DNA of 64,000 nt from Treponema sp. (GCA_017449285.1 JAFSJX010000084.1:49840-113839), one strand, 5' to 3'. Shown: positions 7,780 through 16,458, counted from the stretch's first letter. Notes: generated from the sequence alone by a model not told the origin. Numbers and translations are program-made.

Positions 7780-9066
7780 CCAAGAGTATTAAAAGGTTTC
7801 AGGGATTTTTTGCCGGAAGCGGAAATTAATCGCACGGATTTAATGGAAAAGATTACGCAGGTGTACCGCTCATTCGGTTTTGTTCCGATTGACACGCCCG
7901 TTCTGGAATACACGGAAATTTTGCTCCGTAAGTCAAATGGCGAGACGGAAAAACAGGTGTTCCGATTTCAGGATAACGGCGGGCGCGATGTGGCACTCCG
8001 CTTTGACCTGACCGTTCCGTTCGCGCGTTTTACCGCCGAGCATGAAAGCGAACTGTACTTCCCGTTCAAGCGGTATCACATGGCAAAGGTGTGGCGCGGA
8101 GAAAAACCACAGGCTGGTCGCTACCGTGAATTCGTACAGTGTGACATTGACACCGTGGGGAGTGACAGCGCGGCATCTGATTTTGAGATTCTGAACGTGA
8201 TGAAATGCGCCCTGAATGCAATTGGCGTGGAGAACATTACGATTCACGTGAACCATCGCGGAATTTTTAACCGCTTCCTTGCAAAACTGGGCGTAAGTGA
8301 AAAGAGCGAGGATATTCTGCGCTCCGTGGACAAACTTGCAAAAGTAGGAAAAGATGAGGTTCAGAAAGAACTGATAGAATACACGGGCAGCGCCGAGACC
8401 GCCGCACAGATTCTAACCTACATTGCGGGCGGGAAAGATTTTGACGACACGCTGAACCTGCTTGAGAACATGGCGGGCGGAGAGGCGGACGATACGCGCC
8501 GTATGCGGGAAATCCGTGCCATGATGCAGGCGGCGGGAATTGAGGCGACATACGTGCTTGACCCTTCGATTACGCGCGGGCTTGACTATTACACAGGCAT
8601 CGTGTACGAGACATTTTTAAATGACTTGCCCTCAATCGGCTCTGTCTGTTCGGGCGGCCGCTACGACAACCTTGCAGGCTTGTACATGAAGAACCGCGTT
8701 CCCGGCGTTGGAGCGTCCATCGGGCTTGACCGCCTGATTGCGGGGTTGGAGCAGTTGGGAAAGACCGCACAGAAAGGAAGTTACCTTGACGCAGAGATTT
8801 TCTGCACCGATGCGAGTCTTGCCATTCATTACCAAGGAGTCGCCGCCGCACTGAGAGGAAAAGGCATCAGCGTAGAAGTCTTCCCCGACGCAAAGAAACT
8901 GGGGCAGCAGTATGCCGTTACCGAAGCCAAAGGCGTAAAATGGGGAATCCTTATCGGAAAGGAAGAAGCCGCGGCGAACAAACTGACGCTGAAAAACCTG
9001 TCCACGCGCGAGCAGTTTGTTGGCTACACGGTGGAAGACGCGGCCAAAAAGATTCAGGAAAAGTAG
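7762..9066 (+). CDS. hisS: Histidyl-tRNA synthetase
   Basis: 434 aa class II synthetase that charges tRNA-His. Seen: the N-terminal P-R-V-L-K-G-F-R-D-F-L-P (motif 1 region), F-R-F-Q-D-N-G-G-R-D-V-A-L-R-F-D-L-T, motif 2 R-G-E-K-P-Q-x-G-R-Y-R-E-F-x-Q-C-D (about 112-130), the histidine-binding R-G-L-D-Y-Y-T-G (about 272) and motif 3 G-x-G-x-S-I-G-L-D-R-L (about 318). A C-terminal anticodon-binding domain follows (about 340-434). It is divergent from coaX and apparently leaderless. Confidence 0.96.
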   Translation: MAQLIQPRVLKGFRDFLPEAEINRTDLMEKITQVYRSFGFVPIDTPVLEYTEILLRKSNGETEKQVFRFQDNGGRDVALRFDLTVPFARFTAEHESELYFPFKRYHMAKVWRGEKPQAGRYREFVQCDIDTVGSDSAASDFEILNVMKCALNAIGVENITIHVNHRGIFNRFLAKLGVSEKSEDILRSVDKLAKVGKDEVQKELIEYTGSAETAAQILTYIAGGKDFDDTLNLLENMAGGEADDTRRMREIRAMMQAAGIEATYVLDPSITRGLDYYTGIVYETFLNDLPSIGSVCSGGRYDNLAGLYMKNRVPGVGASIGLDRLIAGLEQLGKTAQKGSYLDAEIFCTDASLAIHYQGVAAALRGKGISVEVFPDAKKLGQQYAVTEAKGVKWGILIGKEEAAANKLTLKNLSTREQFVGYTVEDAAKKIQEK

Positions 9067-9099
9067 TTTTTGGTTCATGGGGATGCCAAAACTGGGTAA

Positions 9100-9114
9100 G
9101 GTGGCGTAGCCACC
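9100..9114. other. Small perfect hairpin between convergent genes
   Basis: GGTGGC-GTA-GCCACC, a 6-bp stem with a 3-base loop, lies between the ends of hisS and the leftward lipoprotein gene. There is no U-tract, so I do not call it a terminator. Confidence 0.4.
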
Positions 9115-9126
9115 GACGGGAACGCC

Positions 9127-9492
9127 CTACTTTACTCCCATTTGTCTGACGGCGTTCTTGGCGCGCATTTTGTTGGCATAAACTGCGACAGAACTTGCGG
9201 GCATCCAGCCGTCGGAAAAGGCGAACCAAATTTCTTTTGCGTCATCAATTCTCACGGTCTTTTCGCCGATAACCTGAAGGATTTCGCCCTTGCGGAAATG
9301 AGTCAGCACGGCAGAAGCATAATCCGCATTCTGATAGCACGCCACATACGGTTCGGTCACCACCGCCCACTGGATTTCGGGATTGAGCGCAAGCGGGTCA
9401 GAGGAATCAAACTGCACAGGAACATTCTGCCTGACACAGCCGCACACCGTGACCGACACGCACAATGCCGCAAGCACAAGAAATCGCCTCAT
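9127..9492 (-). CDS. Small lipoprotein, possible SH3-like fold
   Basis: 121 aa. The signal peptide ends in V-C-G-C, a lipobox with Cys at about 19. The remainder is short beta-type sequence, with R-K-G-E-I-L-Q-V-I-G-E and W-F-A-F-S-D-G-W-M-P-A-S-S-V resembling a bacterial SH3 domain; that match is by eye. The ATG overlaps the Nudix gene stop in an ATGA, so the two are translationally coupled. Confidence 0.6.
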   Translation of the reverse strand: MRRFLVLAALCVSVTVCGCVRQNVPVQFDSSDPLALNPEIQWAVVTEPYVACYQNADYASAVLTHFRKGEILQVIGEKTVRIDDAKEIWFAFSDGWMPASSVAVYANKMRAKNAVRQMGVK

Positions 9493-9923
9493 TTCTTTTT
9501 TGGCTCTTCATCGGGAATCATATCCGCAAGGTATTTTGCCACCTGAGGATAAATCAGCATATCGCTGTCAACAAAATTCAGTTCGGGGATTTCCGCCATG
9601 TTCGCCCAGCGGTATTCGGTATGCTCAGTAAGAACGTATTTTTCTTCCATGCCGTTGTGCGGAACAAAAATCCGGTACGCATGCAAATCCCGCAGCTCAC
9701 CGTTGTGCTTGAACTGTGCCGTAGCAATCATCTCGCCCACACGCACCATCACGCCGAATTCTTCTTTGAACTCACGGACAAGACCTTCTTTTTCGTCCTC
9801 ACCTTCCTCTACTTTTCCTCCGGGAAATTCCCAGCGGTTTCCCATCTGCCCCGTGGGATTCCGATGCGCAATCAAAACCTTTTTACCGTCAAACGCGATG
9901 CAGGCGATTGATGTATGTGCCAT
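9489..9923 (-). CDS. Nudix (MutT-type) hydrolase
   Basis: 144 aa from the ATG at 9923, which has AGAGG at good spacing; a frame continues upstream to 9989 but runs into the hairpin region and is not needed for the fold. The Nudix box is complete: G-G-K-V-E-E-G-E-D-E-K-E-G-L-V-R-E-F-K-E-E-F-G, with the metal-binding R-E-x-x-E-E core. W-E-F-P-G-G before it resembles MutT 8-oxo-dGTPase. The substrate is not proven. It shares an ATGA overlap with the downstream lipoprotein gene. Confidence 0.88.
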   Translation of the reverse strand: MAHTSIACIAFDGKKVLIAHRNPTGQMGNRWEFPGGKVEEGEDEKEGLVREFKEEFGVMVRVGEMIATAQFKHNGELRDLHAYRIFVPHNGMEEKYVLTEHTEYRWANMAEIPELNFVDSDMLIYPQVAKYLADMIPDEEPKKK

Positions 9924-9951
9924 AATTAACCTCTTTACTTTTTTGGCAGAA

Positions 9952-10040
9952 CGAGCATGGATGCTCGGACGCAAACGACAGTTTTGCAAAAAGCAAAACT
10001 GTCAATGATAAAAAATGACAAGGATGTCATTTTTTATCAT
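9952..10040. repeat. Three tandem hairpins
   Basis: Three perfect inverted repeats in 89 bases: CGAGCAT/ATGCTCG (9952-9967, 2-base loop), GACAGTTTTGC/GCAAAACTGTC (9977-10003, 5-base loop), ATGATAAAAAATGACA/TGTCATTTTTTATCAT (10005-10040, 4-base loop). The third contains the stop codon of the upstream membrane-protein gene and could terminate transcription. The other two have no obvious role. Confidence 0.8.
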
Positions 10041-10525
10041 AAGAACATTATGCGCGGGAAGATAAAGTGCATAAGACCGGCGATAATGCAGAACACGCCA
10101 AGATACCGTCGGTTAGTCACGAAAATGCCCTGCAGGAAGAACGGGAGGTTTATCTCCGTGGAAAGTTTGTTCGCGTAGAATTCGAGCAACAGGGAGACGG
10201 AGCCGAGCATACAGGCAACGGCGGGAATCAAATCACCCACAAAAGGCGCATCATTCTGAATCGGAGAAATCAGTTTGAGTACGCCGGTCAAAAGCGCGAG
10301 AATACCGACCACCATGCGGAAAAGGGAGTCGTTCATAAAAGAACCATCGGCAAATACTTTGCCCGCTTCCCCGGAATCTTCCTCCGAATCGGAATCATCA
10401 TCGAACATATCGTCATCGGCATCGTCCGAAGCAAGCGAAGTACCCCTGGTAAAGTCTGCCGCATACACCAAAATCAGACCCGCCAGCACATTCAGCAATA
10501 CCGCCAGAAAATAAAATTGAAGCAT
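10037..10525 (-). CDS. Conserved-type membrane protein with acidic loop
   Basis: 162 aa. Three ATG codons stand in a row (10531, 10528, 10525); only the third has useful spacing (7 bases) from AGGAG. Hydrophobic stretches at about 5-25, 70-90, 98-115 and 140-160 suggest four membrane segments. Between the first two lies a very acidic stretch, D-D-A-D-D-D-M-F-D-D-D then more Asp/Glu (about 37-58). I do not recognise the family. It is last in a leftward three-gene set, with its stop inside a perfect hairpin. Confidence 0.65.
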   Translation of the reverse strand: MLQFYFLAVLLNVLAGLILVYAADFTRGTSLASDDADDDMFDDDSDSEEDSGEAGKVFADGSFMNDSLFRMVVGILALLTGVLKLISPIQNDAPFVGDLIPAVACMLGSVSLLLEFYANKLSTEINLPFFLQGIFVTNRRYLGVFCIIAGLMHFIFPRIMFL

Positions 10526-10535
10526 CATCATTCTC

Positions 10536-11099
10536 CTATCGGTGCTGAACCTTTACGGAAAGTTCTTTTTCCTCTTCCGCAATTCGCAGCACCGCACGCA
10601 CTTCTATTATATCATAATCTGCAAAAGTTGTCCGCAAAAATTGCTGTGTTCCTGCATATTTTGTAGAAATTCTTTCGCTCTGAACCATCTGACCATCAAC
10701 ATTAAAAAATTGCACGTCGGCGGAAACAGGAACGACATTTCCCTGACTATAGTTTTTTGTCGGCGCGGAAAGTTCAAGGCTCACATACACCGTGTCCTCA
10801 AACGAAAATGCGGTCAGTTTTGCGGGAACGGCGGAAATCACGTCATCGCTCTTGCTCGGCCCAAAATACCACATGAGCATGACCGCGCCCGCGCACAGGA
10901 TGACCGAAAAAAATAGGAAACGGTTCGCCTTTGTCGCCACAAGCGATTTAAAAAGCCCCTTGCGCCCCAACTGCATTTTTCCCGAATAATAATCCTGCAC
11001 GATTTTTGGCGCACGCGAAATCCGTTCCGCCCTGTTGTAACGGAAGACCATCGCATTCTCGCCTTCGCCATGCCCCTCGTCAATCCCACTGAAATCCAC
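10536..11099 (-). CDS. Single-pass membrane protein of unknown function
   Basis: 187 aa from a GTG at 11099 with a GGGGG-type ribosome binding site; an ATG at 11051 is the alternative start. A soluble N-terminus (1-58) is followed by one membrane segment (about 62-82), then an external beta-rich domain of about 100 residues. Seen motifs do not match a family I can name. It lies 13 bases after the NHL-like lipoprotein gene and 10 bases before the acidic-loop membrane protein, so the three probably form one transcription unit serving the envelope (inference). Confidence 0.6.
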   Translation of the reverse strand: MDFSGIDEGHGEGENAMVFRYNRAERISRAPKIVQDYYSGKMQLGRKGLFKSLVATKANRFLFFSVILCAGAVMLMWYFGPSKSDDVISAVPAKLTAFSFEDTVYVSLELSAPTKNYSQGNVVPVSADVQFFNVDGQMVQSERISTKYAGTQQFLRTTFADYDIIEVRAVLRIAEEEKELSVKVQHR

Positions 11100-11112
11100 T
11101 TCTGCCCCCAGC

Positions 11113-12330
11113 CTAATTGTTCACAAAGGACGCAATCAGATTGTCCGTGCGCCACCACGCCACATCTGCGACATTCCGCTTCACGAAGAGCGCGCTGATA
11201 ATTCCCTCGTCATCAAGGGCGATGTCATAGTAGAGAATCTGGGAATGGTCAACAGGAAGCTCGCGTTTCAGAATCCGCTGACCGTTCGGCTGAACCATCT
11301 GCACCTGATAGCCTTTTCCCGTCGGAATACAAAAGAAAAACCAGCCGCTTTCAGTCACGCCCAGAAAATCAAACGGCAGATTGTAGACTTCCTTGCTCAG
11401 ACTTGCGGAGACATCATCTTCATAGGGAGGAATTTCCAGCGGAGTCTCGTAGCGACCGGTATTTACGTTGAGCGCACACAAAAGCGTATGCTGATATGCC
11501 ACCCCGGACTGCACTTTAAGCGCGGAATCAAGCGTGTTGGCAAAATAATCGATTTTCAGATAGAGTTTTCGCTCCAGCAAATCGGGAACGACATTCTCAA
11601 TGGAGACATACATCTGCTCTTCGGCAGAATGTTTGTACGGATTGGGGACTGTCTCCACCGTGACCGGCACCGTGTACAGCAGGAAGCCGTTTTCCCCGAA
11701 CCAGTACACCACCGGCCCTTCATTCGTCGTGCAGACCACCACCAGTTCGTTTGACTTTGTCGTGTAGATATTCTTTACGAACGGAAACGGCGTTCCACCC
11801 GGGCCCTGCTGACCAAGATAGTCCACAAATGTGCCGTCGCTGGAAAACCGAAGCACCACATAGCTTAAAAGCAGCCGTTTTCCCGTGTCCTGCTCCTGAC
11901 GGCTCAATGGAAGCGTATCGACCACGTACAGATATTTCCGCGCGTCAACGGCAATCGGCCCGAGCGTGTTGAACGGATAGGTCACCGCCTTTTTCGTGCT
12001 GCTCTCCGAATTCATATTGGCAAATAACGGGGCTTTTGTCACCTCATCGTTATAATACAGGCTCAGCAAGTCGCCGTAGGAATTCAACTCCATAATTTTT
12101 TTGGACTCACCGTTCGCGACATAAAAGAAGCCGTCACGCATCGTCATGTGCGTATGCACGTCCCCCGCCTGCGACAGATTGAACAGGTTCAGTTCGTCCT
12201 CAAAATTGCCGTACTTGAGCGTAAAAAGCTGGTTCTCATTGACCGAAGCCACCACGTTCGACCGGCGGCATGAAACTGCGCACACACTCAGCACAAAAAG
12301 CACGGCGACAAAAAAGCGACTCATTCTCAT
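11113..12330 (-). CDS. Lipoprotein with propeller-like repeats
   Basis: 405 aa from the ATG at 12330 (or 12324, MSRFF). The signal peptide ends in C-A-V-S-C. The body has repeating blocks with V-D-A-R-K-Y-L-Y-V-V-D, F-S-S-D-G-T-F-V and I-A-L-D-D-E-G type motifs, resembling the spirochaete LIC_12708-type lipoproteins and NHL/beta-propeller proteins; this is by eye. An open frame continues upstream to 12492 but crosses the divergent helicase gene. A promoter ends 6 bases before 12330, supporting that start. Confidence 0.7.
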   Translation of the reverse strand: MRMSRFFVAVLFVLSVCAVSCRRSNVVASVNENQLFTLKYGNFEDELNLFNLSQAGDVHTHMTMRDGFFYVANGESKKIMELNSYGDLLSLYYNDEVTKAPLFANMNSESSTKKAVTYPFNTLGPIAVDARKYLYVVDTLPLSRQEQDTGKRLLLSYVVLRFSSDGTFVDYLGQQGPGGTPFPFVKNIYTTKSNELVVVCTTNEGPVVYWFGENGFLLYTVPVTVETVPNPYKHSAEEQMYVSIENVVPDLLERKLYLKIDYFANTLDSALKVQSGVAYQHTLLCALNVNTGRYETPLEIPPYEDDVSASLSKEVYNLPFDFLGVTESGWFFFCIPTGKGYQVQMVQPNGQRILKRELPVDHSQILYYDIALDDEGIISALFVKRNVADVAWWRTDNLIASFVNN

Positions 12331-12336
12331 ATCATA

Positions 12337-12365
12337 AGCATAGCGGAAAATCACGAAAAATACAA
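12337..12365 (-). promoter_or_regulatory. Leaderless promoter of the lipoprotein operon
   Basis: On the minus strand TTGTAT (12365-12360), 17-base spacer, TATGCT (12342-12337), then 6 bases to the ATG at 12330. There is no Shine-Dalgarno. Confidence 0.65.
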
Positions 12366-12431
12366 TTTTTTTCAGCGGGAATTGAGATGGAATTTTCGGA
12401 AATTCGCGTGGATTATTTTCCGCATTTCCAC

Positions 12432-12437
12432 TATACT
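12432..12437 (+). promoter_or_regulatory. -10 box of the UvrD/PcrA helicase gene
   Basis: TATACT ends 7 bases before the ATG at 12445; no Shine-Dalgarno. The -35 is weak (TGGATT at a 17-base spacer). Confidence 0.5.
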
Positions 12438-12444
12438 CTCTTCT

Positions 12445-14487
12445 ATGGCAACCGACCTTTCCGACTTGAAAAACGAGTTGAACCCCGAGCAATATGATGC
12501 CGTAATGACCACTGACGGTGCGATTTTAATTATTGCGGGAGCGGGAAGCGGAAAAACACGGGTGATTACGTTCCGCATCGCACACATGCTTGACATCGGC
12601 ATTCCCCAGAGCCAGATTCTCGCGCTCACCTTTACGAACAAGGCCGCACGGGAAATGGAGAGCCGCATCAAGGAATTGACGGGAAAGAAATTGCAAAACC
12701 TCACGATTTCCACGTTCCATGCATTCGGCGTAAAAATTCTGCGGCAGGACATCGACAAACTGGGGTTCAGAGACAATTTTTCCATTTATGACGAGACTGA
12801 CCGAAACGCGCTGATAAAGGAAACTGGACGGGAACTGAAATACACTCCCGATGCGATGGACATCTACAAAATCGGGATTCTGTTCAGCGACATCAAAACC
12901 GGACGAAAAAACTGGAACACAGAAAACAGTCTGTATCGTCCGCTCTACGAAGGCTACCAAGAAGGACTCAAACTTTTCAACGCCGTTGACTTTGACGACC
13001 TGATTACGCTCCCCATAAAACTGTTCCGCGAAAATCCCGATGTTCTTGCCCGCTATAAGGAGCGATACAAGTATATTATGGTAGATGAATTCCAGGACAC
13101 AAGCCACCAGCAGTATGAACTGATGCATTTGCTTGCCGACAAAAATGTTGCCGTAGTAGGTGACGATGACCAGTCAATCTATTCGTGGCGGGGCGCGGAC
13201 TACCAGAACATCATCAATTTTGAGAAAGATTTTCCCGGCATGAAAGAAATCCGCCTTGAGCAGAATTACCGCTCCACCGAAACGATTCTGGCTGCGGCGA
13301 ACGGAGTCATAAGCCACAACACAAACCGCAAGGACAAGACGCTGTGGAGCGGGAACGGAAGCGGGAAGCCCATTGAAATCTACATGCCCGAAAACGAAGT
13401 TGCAGAGGCGCAGTTCATCACCGAAAGCATCCGCACCATCTGCATGCAGGAAAAGCGCAAATATGACGACTTCTGCGTTCTGATGCGGGCAAACACCCAA
13501 AGCCGCCCATTAGAAGAGGAATTCCTGCAGGAAAATATTCCCTACGACATGAGCGGCGGAACCAGTTTTTTCCAGCGGAAAGAAATCAAGGACATCATCA
13601 GTTACCTGCGCGTCATAGCGAACCACGACGATGACGTGAATCTTTTGCGAATTATCAACACGCCGCGCAGAGGCATCGGTCGGACTACGATTGAACGGCT
13701 CAACGAAGTCGCCACAACACTGGAAGTCTCTCTCTGGGAAGCCATCAACGCAATTCTTGGCGCAAGCGAAGAAGAAAGCAACCTTTCTGAAAACACGCGC
13801 GAGGATTTACGGAATTTTGTCAATTTAATAGAAAACAACAAAACTATGCTGAGCGGTCGCGGGCTTGCAAAAAAAGTGCGCGCGCTCGTGGAAGAAATCC
13901 GCTACTTTGACCATCTGATTACCGAAAACCCCAAGAGCGAAAAGGCGGCGCGGTTCAAATACCTTAATATAGAAAGCCTTATCAATTCCATGGAGCAATG
14001 GGAAAATAATCCTGACACTGAGGACGCGAGCCTGTACTCCTACCTAAATCGCATTACATTGCTGAGCCGGGACGATATGGACGAAGAAGAGAACAACGGC
14101 AAGGTGCATCTGATGACGATTCACGCCTCAAAAGGACTGGAATTTCCCGTGGTGTTCATTGCAGGCGCGGAAGAAGGACTGATTCCCCATCAGCGCGCGG
14201 TGGACGAAGGCGGAAACGCGGCGGTAGAAGAGGAGCGGAGGCTTTTCTACGTGGCGATTACCCGGGCGCGCGACAAACTGCTCATATCATCCTGTCAGCA
14301 CCGCCGCCGTATGCAGTCAGTTGTTCCCAGCGAGCCAAGTCGTTTCCTTGACGAGATTCCCGCGAATCTTGTCGAATATCACGAGCCGCCGAAAGAAGTT
14401 GACGCGCAGACCGCTCAGGACATTCTTGCCAATATGCGGAAATCCTTTATGAAGCCGATTGTCCCTGGTTTCGGGCGAAAGATGTAG
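12445..14487 (+). CDS. UvrD/PcrA/Rep-type DNA helicase
   Basis: 680 aa, normal for the superfamily 1A 3'-5' helicases that act in repair and replication restart. Visible: Q-Y-D-A-V Q-motif region, Walker A G-A-G-S-G-K-T (about 32), motif Ia T-F-T-N-K-A-A, motif II D-E-F-Q-D-T (about 214), motif III D-D-D-Q-S-I-Y-S-W-R-G-A, motif IV Q-N-Y-R-S, and late motifs V-H-L-M-T-I-H-A-S-K-G-L-E-F and V-A-I-T-R-A-R. I chose 12445 because the promoter -10 lies just before it and the protein starts normally there; the frame reaches back to 12382. Which of UvrD, PcrA or Rep it replaces cannot be settled by sequence alone. Confidence 0.92.
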   Translation: MATDLSDLKNELNPEQYDAVMTTDGAILIIAGAGSGKTRVITFRIAHMLDIGIPQSQILALTFTNKAAREMESRIKELTGKKLQNLTISTFHAFGVKILRQDIDKLGFRDNFSIYDETDRNALIKETGRELKYTPDAMDIYKIGILFSDIKTGRKNWNTENSLYRPLYEGYQEGLKLFNAVDFDDLITLPIKLFRENPDVLARYKERYKYIMVDEFQDTSHQQYELMHLLADKNVAVVGDDDQSIYSWRGADYQNIINFEKDFPGMKEIRLEQNYRSTETILAAANGVISHNTNRKDKTLWSGNGSGKPIEIYMPENEVAEAQFITESIRTICMQEKRKYDDFCVLMRANTQSRPLEEEFLQENIPYDMSGGTSFFQRKEIKDIISYLRVIANHDDDVNLLRIINTPRRGIGRTTIERLNEVATTLEVSLWEAINAILGASEEESNLSENTREDLRNFVNLIENNKTMLSGRGLAKKVRALVEEIRYFDHLITENPKSEKAARFKYLNIESLINSMEQWENNPDTEDASLYSYLNRITLLSRDDMDEEENNGKVHLMTIHASKGLEFPVVFIAGAEEGLIPHQRAVDEGGNAAVEEERRLFYVAITRARDKLLISSCQHRRRMQSVVPSEPSRFLDEIPANLVEYHEPPKEVDAQTAQDILANMRKSFMKPIVPGFGRKM

Positions 14488-14515
14488 ATATATCGCAATT
14501 TTTCAAATTTAAGAC

Positions 14516-14544
14516 TGGACAGAACATAATTATGGGAGTATAAT
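14516..14544 (+). promoter_or_regulatory. Strong promoter of the small lipoprotein
   Basis: TGGACA (14516-14521), 17-base spacer, TATAAT (14539-14544). The leader carries a long GGAGGAG ribosome binding site before the ATG at 14574. Confidence 0.75.
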
Positions 14545-14573
14545 GAATATATCTCATTAAGGAGGAGATAAAA

Positions 14574-15155
14574 ATGAAATTGGTAAACAAAGTTATTACT
14601 GTTGTTTCCGCAATTGCAACTATTGCAATGCTCGCTTCTTGTGGTTCTACAAGTGGCGCATCTGATTCTTCAGCAGCATCTGCATCTGCAGCACCTGCTG
14701 GTCCGGCACCGGAATCACCCGCAGAGCCGCCGACGTTCACTTTCTCTGGTTCAGAACTGAAGATTGAATTGGAAGAAATGTACAACGAAGAATTCCTGGT
14801 TTTCGCAGACGCAAAGGCTTCTGGTGGCTACGCAGCAAAACTTGTCAGCGAAGATTCAATCGCCAAGGCTATCGTTGTATTCCCCGCAGGTGACTATGTT
14901 GGTCTCGTAAACGAGGACGCTCCAGACGGCAACCATGATGCATTCAATGTATTCATCAATGATGTTGCATACCGCACATTCCCGTCAGATCCGCCGATTG
15001 GTACTTATGAGTTGACTACTCGTACTCCGATGAACCTTCATTTCGATGCAGAGACAACTGTTGAGGTGAAGGTTCAGCAGAATGACCCGAACCGCCCGAA
15101 CAAACCTGGCGAGACTGGCATGAAGCTTGACTACATTATCTTCAAGAAGCAATAA
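14574..15155 (+). CDS. Abundant-type lipoprotein with carbohydrate-binding-like fold
   Basis: 193 aa. The lipobox is L-A-S-C with Cys at about 23, followed by an Ala/Ser/Pro/Glu linker (24-53). The globular part is beta-rich; V-F-P-A-G-D-Y-V-G-L-V and the closing G-M-K-L-D-Y-I-I-F-K-K resemble CBM6/CBM35-type sandwich domains, whose last strand usually reads G-x-x-x-D-Y-I-x-F. This is a resemblance, not proof of sugar binding. It has its own consensus-like promoter, the strongest ribosome binding site seen here, smoother codon use than its neighbours (many GCA, GTT, CCG) and its own terminator, so it is probably monocistronic and highly expressed. Confidence 0.75.
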   Translation: MKLVNKVITVVSAIATIAMLASCGSTSGASDSSAASASAAPAGPAPESPAEPPTFTFSGSELKIELEEMYNEEFLVFADAKASGGYAAKLVSEDSIAKAIVVFPAGDYVGLVNEDAPDGNHDAFNVFINDVAYRTFPSDPPIGTYELTTRTPMNLHFDAETTVEVKVQQNDPNRPNKPGETGMKLDYIIFKKQ

Positions 15156-15170
15156 TATATTCGCTGACTG

Positions 15171-15206
15171 AAAAAAATCGGTAGTGTTCTGCTACCGATT
15201 TTTTTT
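15171..15206 (+). terminator. Intrinsic terminator of the small lipoprotein
   Basis: An 8-bp perfect stem ATCGGTAG/CTACCGAT with a 7-base loop, flanked by a run of A and followed by eight T. It is likely bidirectional in form. Confidence 0.92.
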
Positions 15207-15259
15207 GTCCCAAGCGGAGGTTGTATCATTTTCATTCTGAAAAAAGCCGATAGTAAGGT

Positions 15260-16369
15260 ATGGGCAAAAACAAATTTCAAAATAATACAAAATGTTTTTT
15301 CAAAAGAACGATGCTGCTGACTTCTCTTCTGGTGACTTCGGCAACCGTTTTTTTTGGATGCGGCACGACATCTCCTGTCAGAGAGACCGTAACCGCACAA
15401 GATTTCCGCTACAGCCCAACCACAGATGTCCTTGTCTTTACGGAACTATGGGGATACGTAATGGTCGGACGCGAAAAAGAGTTCAGCCCGCAGATGCCGC
15501 TTAGCGACGTAGGATATTTTTGGAACGCCGTCAACACGCTCAGCGAAATCATTCCCCCACCCGACCGTAGCAAATTTTTCGCGGATTTCACGGGCAGAGT
15601 TCATCTGGTCTCCAGTTGTGAGAGTATCGGACAAACGCATCTTCTGCTTGACCCAAAACTTCCTCTGCGTGACAAAATCATCGCCCAGCTGATAAACGCG
15701 GCAAAGTCCTATGACGGACTGCAAATTAACTGGGAGAACATTCCCGCAAAAGATGCGAACAATTTCCATGAATTCCTGCGCGAAATCAAAAAACGGCTTG
15801 GAGACAAACCGCTTTCGGTCGCCGTAAAAGCCCGCGTCCGCACGCTCAAAGACGATGTGTTCAGCTACGAAAAGATTGCGGCAATCGCAGACAAACTCAT
15901 CATCATGGCGTACGATGAGCATTGGAGCACGAGCGCACCAGGACCTGTCGCCTCAAACGAATGGGGAAAAAAAATCGCAGACTACGCGCTCAGCCAAATT
16001 CCGCAGGAAAAACTGGTTATGGGCATCTCCTTTTACGGCAGGACATGGACTGATGACAAAATCGGCGGACGCGCATGGTACAACAGCAGCATTGAACGAG
16101 TCATCGCCGAAAACAACATAAAAATCGAGCGCACTGGCAACATCCCGCACTTTACGCACAACCACACGGTAAAGATTACCGGCTGGTATGATGACGTAGA
16201 TTCCGTCACCATCCGATGCAAAATGTATGCGGAACAAGGCATTTCCAACCTTGCGTTCTGGCGGGTCGGTTTTGAGAACATACATTTCTGGCAGAACATA
16301 ACGCTGGAAAGCATCCTCGAAGACCCCAAAGGCGATGCGGAAGAAAACAAGATTGAGTACGCCGAATAA
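15260..16369 (+). CDS. GH18-like (YaaH/SleL-type) lipoprotein
   Basis: 369 aa. A basic N-terminus and hydrophobic segment end in V-F-F-G-C, a lipobox. The body matches glycoside hydrolase family 18, the chitinase / spore-cortex-lytic barrel: Y-D-G-L-Q-I-N-W-E (about 150-158) aligns with D-G-x-D-x-D-x-E and keeps the catalytic Glu, but the two middle Asp are Gln and Asn. Y-D-E-H-W (about 220), M-G-I-S-F-Y-G-R-T-W and a C-terminal G-I-S-N-L-A-F-W-R-V-G-F also fit. The substrate may be peptidoglycan-type glycan (inference). A second possible start is 15311. A GCCGATAG box lies just before the ATG at 15260. Confidence 0.78.
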   Translation: MGKNKFQNNTKCFFKRTMLLTSLLVTSATVFFGCGTTSPVRETVTAQDFRYSPTTDVLVFTELWGYVMVGREKEFSPQMPLSDVGYFWNAVNTLSEIIPPPDRSKFFADFTGRVHLVSSCESIGQTHLLLDPKLPLRDKIIAQLINAAKSYDGLQINWENIPAKDANNFHEFLREIKKRLGDKPLSVAVKARVRTLKDDVFSYEKIAAIADKLIIMAYDEHWSTSAPGPVASNEWGKKIADYALSQIPQEKLVMGISFYGRTWTDDKIGGRAWYNSSIERVIAENNIKIERTGNIPHFTHNHTVKITGWYDDVDSVTIRCKMYAEQGISNLAFWRVGFENIHFWQNITLESILEDPKGDAEENKIEYAE

Positions 16370-16424
16370 GCGGAGAAAATCAAGCAAAAGCAAGTCAGTT
16401 TACGTCCATTTTTATCATAACCGC

Positions 16425-16458
16425 TTGCATAACACAAAAAAAATCTGTATCATATAAT
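16425..16458 (+). promoter_or_regulatory. Promoter of tRNA-Arg
   Basis: TTGCAT (16425-16430), 17-base spacer, TATCAT (16448-16453); a second hexamer TATAAT overlaps at 16453-16458 with a longer spacer. Either lies 10-15 bases before the tRNA. Confidence 0.6.
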
